Positions 1 through 5,141 of a DNA stretch of 5,141 nucleotides are shown one piece after another (the first letter of the stretch is position 1; every line of letters begins with the position of its first letter). This stretch comes from an uncultured Verrucomicrobiota bacterium (lineage in GTDB: Bacteria; Verrucomicrobiota; Kiritimatiellia; RFP12; UBA1067): the NCBI GenBank assembly GCA_946543025.1, contig CAMNLN010000260.1, positions 1-5,141 on the forward strand. The letters are read 5' to 3'. The notes under the pieces are model-generated. The model made no database searches. It was given only the letters and a program-made list of their open reading frames with translations, and was not told the DNA's origin. A program made the translations under genes and the position numbers.

Positions 1-2921
1 AATGACACGGTACGCCCTACGGGCGGTTTGCGCGCGTCAACGAACAACCCCTTCGCCGACTTTGCGAACGCGAAGCGCACGCCGTCCTTCTCAACGATGC
101 CGCTCTCCGTGCCACGCGTATGCGCGTAGTAGCCGTAGGGCGGCAGCACCTTGCCGTTCGGAAGCCGCCACGTCTCGTTCGTCTGGCGGTTCACCCAAAC
201 TTCGCCACCGTTCGAGAAAAACGCATGCTGGCGGTGGATGCTGCCTTCGTACTTCAAGTCGAGGAACTCGGCGCGTCCGAGTTCGGCGCAGGCATCATGC
301 TGGAGCCAATACGTCTTTACCGCATTCCGCGAAAACGGCCCGTCGCACATCGGATTGCGTCCGCCGAGAATGGCGTTGGAAAGATAGTCGTCTGAAGCAT
401 AGCCGTGGAGTTCGGCGTCGCCGCCAGTGTGCCAGCCGTCCTCCTCCTGATAGCGATTCCCGAGCCCACCCGCGAACAGGACGTAGTAGCCGTGCGTCAC
501 TATGTCGTGCCACGGCGTGCGCTCGCTGTCGGCGAAGTTCCCGCTCCCAATCACCTTCGCAGCGCCGAAGTGGTCGCTCTGCCCGGCGTCCGCGACGCCC
601 ACGAGATGATCCTGCCCGGCCTCGCTGACGCATACAGTATCTGGGCGTCCGAAGCCCCTGCGATAAGTCTGGAAACCACGACCCCAGTTCGCCGAGACCT
701 CGTTCTTCGTATGGAACCGGCCCTCGCGGTCCAAGTAGTCGAACGGGCCATGCGCCGTAAAGACATCGATGAAAACCGCCTCTGGGTCGTAGCCCTGCTT
801 CAGCAGCCTGGCGTTCCTAAAGCACCATGGAAAGAACGCGTGCGGCGCAAATCGGTAGGCGCGCGCGTGGCGGCCGGGATTGAACCAAGTCTGCTCAGGG
901 GTGCCATCGAGCTTGAACGCCACGAGGTCATAGGAAAATCCATCACAGTCTGGATAGATGTCTGCGTAGTTGTCATGCGGGCAGAAGAGAATTCCGGCAT
1001 CGCGGCAAGCTTTGCGCATTGCGCCAAAAGCCGCGGCATCGCCGCGCGGCGGATAGATGTCCGGGAGGCGGTAGTCGTATCCCCAGCGCTGCCAGTCGTG
1101 CTTTACGAAAATCGCGTCGTTGAGGCCGTACTTCGCCGCAAGCGCAATGTCCGCCGCCGCTTTTTCGTAGTCACCACCCCACTGGTCGAGGCACATCCTC
1201 GAACCGAGCGCGGCATGACCCGGGCTTGCCTTGTATCCTGACACGGCGCGGAACCGGCGCGCCGCCTCGAACACACCTTTCGACGAGGGGACGAACGTGA
1301 ACGTCGCGTCGTGGTGTGCGTGGAGCGAGAAGATGCTGCGAGCGCCGTCGCAGTCCACAGAATCAGGCACGACGTCCACGGCATGCACCACGGAAAGCCC
1401 GCTTAGGTAGTCAGCGCCGACATGGCGCGTGGAGAGCAGAAATCCGCTGGCGCGGGCCGAAAACCTCTTCGGCCCCTCGATTACGTTGCCGAAACCAAAG
1501 TAGACGCGATGCGGAGTGTCGCTTGCAGGCCCCACGGCAAGATCGACAATGCGGGGAAAGCCGCCTGCGCCACGCTTCGCGCCGGGAATGGACCAGGAAA
1601 CGCGCAGAGTGCCCTTCTCCTCGCGGATCGACGCAATTGGCTCGGGCGCAGGGGAGCCGTCGTCCGTCTCGACACGCGTCGCAAAGCCGCGGAACACGAC
1701 AGACTTATCGCCGTCCGTGAACGCAAGCGCACCATTCACAAGCCCGCGCTCGCCATAAGCAATTCCCGCTCCGTATACAATGCCGCCGGCATCGAGGCGC
1801 CAGCGTCCGGCCGCAGGATCAGTCCCAGACGTGCGCGCCGTCTTTGCCGCCGCAAGCGCCAGTGCGCAGCGCGCAGCCCAGTCGGCTTCACCGGGAGTCC
1901 TTGGCTGCGGACCGATTAGCAGCTTCACGTCGCCCCAGCCACCGCTGTCGTAGCTTGTGTTCATCTTAGGGCCAGGGCCCGTCCAAAGGCGAAGCGTGAC
2001 TTTCTTCCCGGCCCACGGGGCAAGATCGCCGGACATGCCGCGCCATAAATCTGCGTCCTTCACAACCTGCGAGCAGACGAGCTTCGGTTCTTCGCCCTCT
2101 TCCAGAACGAGAACCTTGTACTCAACGCCGTCGGACGACGACTTGCCGCGGTAGGGGTCCAGAAAATTCGAACAGGAAAACGCTAGTGGCGTCACGCCAG
2201 GCAGATCGAGGGAAAAGTCACTCCAGATGAACCCTGCCCCCTTCTTGTAGGGCGGATGGCTTTTGAAACCGTCCTTCGCGATGCCGTCTGCCGACATACG
2301 GTCCTTTGACATCAAGGCGCCCCATTCGTCAGTCGATCCCGACTCCGACACCTCAACGACCTTCCCGCCGACCTCAAGTGCCGTCGTGCGCGCAAAACCG
2401 TAGTCGAGCCGGAACACGCCGGGGCTAAGTCTGGACGGAGCGATCTTCGGCACGCGGCGCGGAGCATCTGGATTCTTGAACATGAACACCGCGACCGGGT
2501 GCGGCGCGTCGTCCTTGTTCACGCCGGCAGGCGTAAACCGCGCATGAACAGGATAGAGGGCGTCGAGCGCACGCGGACGCGCAGCGCCAGTAAACGACAG
2601 CTCTTTCTTCTCTCCTGGCGCAAGCGAGATGGTCCCCTTTGGCCCCGTCACATCCCAGTCGTCGTTCATCCACACTTCCAGCTCTCCGGAGACCGGCTTG
2701 CCTGTTTTGTTTTCAAGCGTCACGGGAAACAAACGAGGAGCGCCGGCATGAACCTCGGTGACGCCCAAAGGCCAGAGGAACTTGTTCTTGCCGGAACGGT
2801 CTATCTTCTGCGGGAAAGACCCTATCTCGACCTTCACACCGCAACGCTCATCTACCGGCGGCAGGTATGCAGCCGCCGTTAGCGTAATCGCCGCAACGAA
2901 AACAGCTATGCCGATCCTCAT
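1..2921 (-). CDS. Exported multidomain glycoside hydrolase, GH101/GH129-like (3' end beyond window)
   Basis: Reading leftward from ATG 2921, the frame stays open for 973 codons to the window edge, so the C-terminus is missing. Residues 1-18 form a signal peptide (MRIGIAVFVAAITLTAAA), with cleavage likely after A18 and no lipobox. An Ig-like beta domain follows at about 55-135. At about 230-340 is a jelly-roll, carbohydrate-binding-like domain (DLAPWAGKKVTLRLW, then WGDVKLLIG). A beta-supersandwich spans about 365-555. The catalytic TIM barrel, about 565-870, carries LDQWGGDY (D579), KHDWQRWGYD (D609), CPHDNYADIY (D650), VFIDVFTA (D719) and VSEAGQDH (E767). This motif order resembles GH101/GH129 retaining enzymes (alpha-N-acetylgalactosaminidase types). 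By analogy D719 would be the nucleophile and E767 the acid/base. A C-terminal beta domain starts near 900 (VLPPYGYYAH). An in-frame TAG at 2943-2945, with no start codon between, fixes ATG 2921 as the first start. The gene follows the beta-helix gene by 17 bp. A glycosidase is likely; exact family and substrate are uncertain. Confidence 0.8.
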   Translation of the reverse strand, partial: MRIGIAVFVAAITLTAAAYLPPVDERCGVKVEIGSFPQKIDRSGKNKFLWPLGVTEVHAGAPRLFPVTLENKTGKPVSGELEVWMNDDWDVTGPKGTISLAPGEKKELSFTGAARPRALDALYPVHARFTPAGVNKDDAPHPVAVFMFKNPDAPRRVPKIAPSRLSPGVFRLDYGFARTTALEVGGKVVEVSESGSTDEWGALMSKDRMSADGIAKDGFKSHPPYKKGAGFIWSDFSLDLPGVTPLAFSCSNFLDPYRGKSSSDGVEYKVLVLEEGEEPKLVCSQVVKDADLWRGMSGDLAPWAGKKVTLRLWTGPGPKMNTSYDSGGWGDVKLLIGPQPRTPGEADWAARCALALAAAKTARTSGTDPAAGRWRLDAGGIVYGAGIAYGERGLVNGALAFTDGDKSVVFRGFATRVETDDGSPAPEPIASIREEKGTLRVSWSIPGAKRGAGGFPRIVDLAVGPASDTPHRVYFGFGNVIEGPKRFSARASGFLLSTRHVGADYLSGLSVVHAVDVVPDSVDCDGARSIFSLHAHHDATFTFVPSSKGVFEAARRFRAVSGYKASPGHAALGSRMCLDQWGGDYEKAAADIALAAKYGLNDAIFVKHDWQRWGYDYRLPDIYPPRGDAAAFGAMRKACRDAGILFCPHDNYADIYPDCDGFSYDLVAFKLDGTPEQTWFNPGRHARAYRFAPHAFFPWCFRNARLLKQGYDPEAVFIDVFTAHGPFDYLDREGRFHTKNEVSANWGRGFQTYRRGFGRPDTVCVSEAGQDHLVGVADAGQSDHFGAAKVIGSGNFADSERTPWHDIVTHGYYVLFAGGLGNRYQEEDGWHTGGDAELHGYASDDYLSNAILGGRNPMCDGPFSRNAVKTYWLQHDACAELGRAEFLDLKYEGSIHRQHAFFSNGGEVWVNRQTNETWRLPNGKVLPPYGYYAHTRGTESGIVEKDGVRFAFAKSAKGLFVDARKPPVGRTVS

Positions 2922-2938
2922 GTCAAGGCGAGCTGTGA
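2922..2938 (-). other. 17-bp junction between the two genes, no clear ribosome binding site
   Basis: The minus-strand junction reads TCACAGCTCGCCTTGAC and lies between the TAG of the beta-helix gene and the ATG of the glycosidase gene. It has no GGAGG-like core at normal spacing and no room for a separate promoter or terminator. This supports a shared transcript and suggests the glycosidase start depends on coupled or SD-independent initiation. Confidence 0.6.
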
Positions 2939-4978
2939 CTACCTAATTACGACTACTGTTGCGATGTGCGGGCCAAACTTGTATGTGGTGTCATTCACCC
3001 TGGACAGCTTCCACCTAGCCGAACCGGTCGGCCTACCCTCAAAAGCCAGCGTGGGTTCGCCATACACACCCAGAGCCGCAAACGCCGTGACCGCCTTGCA
3101 GTGCTTGTACGCCGCCAAGTTCTCAGGATCCGTAATCGTGAACGTCGCACCGGGCTCGAATGTAAGGTTGCCGTCAACATCTGCATGTTTGCCCGCGAAC
3201 AGGTCTGCGCACGAGGCGCGTAGCGAGTTCGTCACCGTGATGTCGCACCCCGGCACGCTACCGGCGCCACCGAAGGAGGAGAGGAAGAGCGGCGCTGGGT
3301 TCGCGAACCGCAACGTCGCGCCATACGCGACGCGGACGGACGTGTTGCTCGGCACGACGCCGTCCGTTTCGGCGTAGAGCGTGCCCGATTCGACCGCGAT
3401 GCCGTAGAACGTGTTGGTGGCGTATAGATGGAGATCGTGCTCACCACGCTTCACGAGTTCACCGCCCAGCCCCGCGTTGTCCGAGAGCGTAAGCGCGCAT
3501 TCCCAGCGCGTGGTGCGGTCGGGACTCTCCACGTACGCCTTCGCGTTGTCGCTGTAGTCGCAGCCGCGCGAAGTGAGGACGACGCGCGTGTGCTTCTTCG
3601 TCTCGAAATCGTATTCTGCATACGCGCTTGCGCCCCAGCCGGTCTCGTCCTCGAACACGATGCGCGCGGGGCCGATGTAGTTGGCCGTCGTGTAGTCTCC
3701 CTCGGTCGGCAGCGTGATGGACTCCACGCCCTTTCCTGTCGGTGCCGCGAACGAGAACGGCATATGGCTCGCGGGGTTGTTTCCAGTGGATTCCGACGTG
3801 TCAATGACAAGGCCCTTCTTCCAGATCACAAAATGACTGGGATTAGCCGTGTAGTAGTTCGCATCGTTCTGCGAACCGTTGGTCCAGTTGTAACCCATCG
3901 TCGGCATTAGTGTTCCTCCGTCGACGTTGACGGTGATAAGAGCGGCTACGCCGGCGGATCTGTGTTTGAGAAAACGTGCCGCCTTTACCATTGCGCCATC
4001 CTTCACGTTGAAAATATTCGTGGAAACGGTTCCGCCGCCACCTCCGAAGCGCAGCGTCTCGGTCGCGAGCAAAGTTCCATTGCCCGACACCGTGACGTCG
4101 GAAGAACCACCGTAGTCACTGAGATAAAAACGCTCGCTCTGCCCGCCCTGCGCGACACGCGTGTCGTTCGTGCCGCCGCTCACGTGGAACACGGCCGTGC
4201 CGGCGCGACTGGCGCGCAAGGCACCACCATCCAGTTTGAAGAGCCCGCCCGTCTGGATGAAGCTCCCGAAATTGCCGGCGTCATACGCGACATAGACATT
4301 GTTGCTCACGTACGCTTCGCCGCCCGACATCATCCAATGTCCTGCACCCGTGGTATTCTTGTTGCCACCTACTGACGTTTCTCCCGTCACGCCCAATAGT
4401 CCGCCGGTCTGGTGGAAAACACCATAGTTGCTGTCAGGGCCGACGTAAATCGCATTGAATAACGCGTGCCCGCCGCCGACCATCGACCGACTTCCGCCTT
4501 TCAGGACGAACGAATTCCCGAACACGCGCGAGGCCGTACTGGTCATGGCCAGAAGCCCCTGGTCAATCTGTACCGGACGCGGAAGATCGAGGGCACCGTT
4601 CACGTACAGCGTGCCCGAACCCTGCTTCCGGAAAATTTGCGACGAGCCTGTCCCGTCGCCGGTCAGGGTTCCGTTAAGGTAGTGTACGTTCTGCCCTGCG
4701 GTTACGAAGTAGAGCGCGCCTTCCTCGATCACTACGTCGCCGGCATAAGACGCCGTCGTCGTCGTCAACCGAACCTTGCCGGCGCCCTTCTTGACGACCC
4801 GCGCATAGCCGTCAATCGCCGCTTCAACGACGTATTCTTCGTTTGCATCGGCCGAGACAACGTAATCCGTCCCGTCCGGACCAGCACTGCCGGCATGCGT
4901 AGAAACTGGCGCCCCCGCCATGACCACCGCGCCAAGCGCCGCCAACATTAAAATTCGCCTAGAATATCCTGCCATCAT
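2939..4978 (-). CDS. Exported beta-helix protein with PATR-like autotransporter-associated repeats
   Basis: This complete 679-residue gene ends in TAG. Residues 1-29 are a signal peptide: RR at 7-8, hydrophobic core 9-23, and a T-H-A cleavage site before G30. PATR-like beta-strand units occur at about 58-92 (VVKKGAGKVRL, then VVIEEGALYFV), 115-145 (FRKQGSGTLYV) and 506-540 (ELVKRGEHDLHLY, then VESGTLYAE). Between them, seven coil-like units end in GG or a variant: QTGG193, MSGG220, QTGG245, VSGG269, VSGNG299, VKDG328 and VDGG355, spaced 24-31 residues, as in a right-handed beta-helix. A separate module at about 437-476 has the pattern GxGASAYAEYD, then VVLTSRGCDY. No 12-strand autotransporter barrel, PEP-CTERM or LPXTG tail is visible, and the protein ends in VVVIR, so how it is held at the surface is unknown. 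Such proteins are common in secretomes of PVC-group bacteria and usually have no assigned function. Adhesion, glycan binding or display is inference. It is the first gene after the promoter and probably cotranscribed with the downstream glycosidase. Two adjacent ATGs (4978 and 4975) could start it. Confidence 0.88.
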   Translation of the reverse strand: MMAGYSRRILMLAALGAVVMAGAPVSTHAGSAGPDGTDYVVSADANEEYVVEAAIDGYARVVKKGAGKVRLTTTTASYAGDVVIEEGALYFVTAGQNVHYLNGTLTGDGTGSSQIFRKQGSGTLYVNGALDLPRPVQIDQGLLAMTSTASRVFGNSFVLKGGSRSMVGGGHALFNAIYVGPDSNYGVFHQTGGLLGVTGETSVGGNKNTTGAGHWMMSGGEAYVSNNVYVAYDAGNFGSFIQTGGLFKLDGGALRASRAGTAVFHVSGGTNDTRVAQGGQSERFYLSDYGGSSDVTVSGNGTLLATETLRFGGGGGTVSTNIFNVKDGAMVKAARFLKHRSAGVAALITVNVDGGTLMPTMGYNWTNGSQNDANYYTANPSHFVIWKKGLVIDTSESTGNNPASHMPFSFAAPTGKGVESITLPTEGDYTTANYIGPARIVFEDETGWGASAYAEYDFETKKHTRVVLTSRGCDYSDNAKAYVESPDRTTRWECALTLSDNAGLGGELVKRGEHDLHLYATNTFYGIAVESGTLYAETDGVVPSNTSVRVAYGATLRFANPAPLFLSSFGGAGSVPGCDITVTNSLRASCADLFAGKHADVDGNLTFEPGATFTITDPENLAAYKHCKAVTAFAALGVYGEPTLAFEGRPTGSARWKLSRVNDTTYKFGPHIATVVVIR

Positions 4979-4983
4979 GGGTT

Positions 4984-4989
4984 CACCTC
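4984..4989 (-). promoter_or_regulatory. Ribosome binding site of the beta-helix gene
   Basis: The minus-strand sequence GAGGTG, within the purine-rich stretch AGAAGAGGTGA, is a strong Shine-Dalgarno match. It ends 5 bases before ATG 4978 and 8 bases before ATG 4975. The second spacing is the more usual one, so translation may start at the second Met. The signal peptide is unaffected either way. Confidence 0.8.
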
Positions 4990-5009
4990 TTCTTTCTGAG
5001 ATTTTCTGA

Positions 5010-5030
5010 TGGCATTATAACAACATGCCA
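5010..5030. repeat. Inverted repeat enclosing the -10 box
   Basis: TGGCAT (5010-5015) and ATGCCA (5025-5030) are perfect 6-bp inverted arms separated by 9 bp. The 21-bp dyad is centred at 5020 and overlaps the TATAAT box. A protein bound here would block RNA polymerase, so it is a candidate repressor operator. Dyads with 6-bp arms can also arise by chance in a region this size. Confidence 0.35.
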
Positions 5031-5042
5031 AATCTGGCTCAA
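5014..5042 (-). promoter_or_regulatory. Sigma70-type promoter for the beta-helix/glycosidase pair
   Basis: On the minus strand the -35 box is TTGAGC (5042-5037, four of six consensus bases) and the -10 box is TATAAT (5019-5014, exact consensus), separated by exactly 17 bp. The region is visibly AT-richer than the surrounding coding DNA. Transcription would start near 5007, giving an untranslated leader of roughly 30 bases before ATG 4978. It is the only strong promoter-like sequence I see in the window, and it lies between the upstream stop and the first complete gene. Confidence 0.75.
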
Positions 5043-5058
5043 CTACCCATCTGGGTAG
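5043..5058. repeat. 16-bp near-perfect palindrome beside the -35 box
   Basis: CTACCCA and TGGGTAG form 7-bp arms around a 2-bp centre. The element abuts the upstream edge of the -35 box (5042) and starts 5 bp after the upstream stop codon. As RNA it could form a 6-bp stem with a 4-base loop, but no T-run follows on the minus strand, so an intrinsic terminator is unlikely. Its position suits a regulator-binding site. No regulator gene is present to support this. Confidence 0.5.
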
Positions 5059-5063
5059 CAAAC

Positions 5064-5141
5064 TTATTTGGACTCGACGGAAATCTGCACGCCAAACGCA
5101 TCGCCGGCGCGAATTGGCGCCGTCAAATAGGCGCAGAGGAA
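5064..5141 (-). CDS. C-terminal end of an upstream gene (partial, unidentified)
   Basis: On the minus strand, one frame is open from the window edge for 25 codons and ends in TAA at 5064-5066. The peptide begins FLCAYLTAPIRAG and ends in VQISVESK. Codon use favours G/C in third positions as in the neighbouring genes, and the stop lies just before a promoter, which fits a real gene end. The alternating hydrophobic and polar residues suggest a terminal beta strand. The fragment is too short to name a family. It sits 85 bp upstream of the beta-helix gene on the same strand, so read-through into that gene is possible. A chance open frame of this length cannot be excluded. Confidence 0.5.
   Translation of the reverse strand, partial: FLCAYLTAPIRAGDAFGVQISVESK

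Noticed and set aside
405..1241. 278-codon plus-strand open frame and its smaller plus-strand neighbours in 2-2950
   Set aside because: They lie wholly antisense to the glycosidase gene, whose frame is continuous and shows a signal peptide, domains and catalytic motifs. The plus-strand translations are low-complexity, rich in R and A, and have no recognisable domains or ribosome binding sites.
295..1735. Minus-strand open frames of 71-112 codons inside the glycosidase gene
   Set aside because: They are in other frames of the same strand, arginine-rich, and overlap the catalytic region of the real gene.
4749..4766. Short GTC/ACG triplet run as a microsatellite or phase-variable tract
   Set aside because: It is four ACG threonine codons (residues 72-75) in the first PATR unit. 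A triplet run this short would not shift the frame and is ordinary in coding DNA.
2964..4951. Plus-strand open frames of 62-161 codons opposite the beta-helix gene
   Set aside because: They are antisense shadows of a complete gene with clear repeats. Their sequences show no family resemblance or start signals.
5043..5058. Palindrome as an intrinsic terminator of the upstream gene
   Set aside because: The stem is only 6 bp with a 4-base loop, and the minus-strand sequence after it (TTGAGCCAGA) has no T-run.
1..5141. CRISPR array, tRNA, rRNA, insertion sequence or integrase remnant
   Set aside because: No regularly spaced direct repeats, cloverleaf-like sequence, rRNA-like conserved stretch, terminal inverted repeats or transposase motifs were seen on either strand.

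Overview
The window reads as a secreted-protein locus on the minus strand of a high-GC bacterium, with every gene running right to left. The style of the large extracellular protein (autotransporter-associated beta-strand repeats without a visible autotransporter barrel) next to a multidomain secreted glycoside hydrolase is what I associate with the Verrucomicrobiota/Kiritimatiellota (PVC) group. That assignment is inference from gene style; there is no rRNA or other phylogenetic marker here.

Layout, in transcription order from the right edge. (1) The last 25 codons of an upstream gene enter at 5141 and stop at 5064. (2) A short intergenic region (4979-5063) holds a good sigma70-type promoter: an exact TATAAT -10 box, a TTGAGC -35 box and a 17-bp spacer. 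Inverted repeats lie on and beside it, and a strong GAGGTG ribosome binding site follows. (3) A 679-codon gene (4978-2939) encodes an exported beta-helix protein with PATR-like repeats and a ladder of seven GG-type coils. (4) After 17 bp comes a second, much larger gene, from ATG 2921 leftward off the window edge: 973 codons without a stop. It encodes an exported multidomain enzyme whose catalytic part looks like the GH101/GH129 group of retaining glycoside hydrolases, with candidate catalytic residues D719 and E767.

The two complete-start genes look like one transcription unit driven by the promoter near 5014-5042. The simplest reading is a small glycan-use locus: a surface or secreted beta-helix protein that may bind or display, and an exported exo- or endo-acting glycosidase. 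The glycan is not identified by the sequence. O-linked GalNAc/galactose structures are the family precedent, but relatives in environmental PVC bacteria are diverse.

I see no RNA genes, CRISPR array, insertion sequence or attachment site. The many open frames on the plus strand across 1-2900 and 2960-4950 are antisense shadows of the two long genes, produced by their GC-rich codon use.
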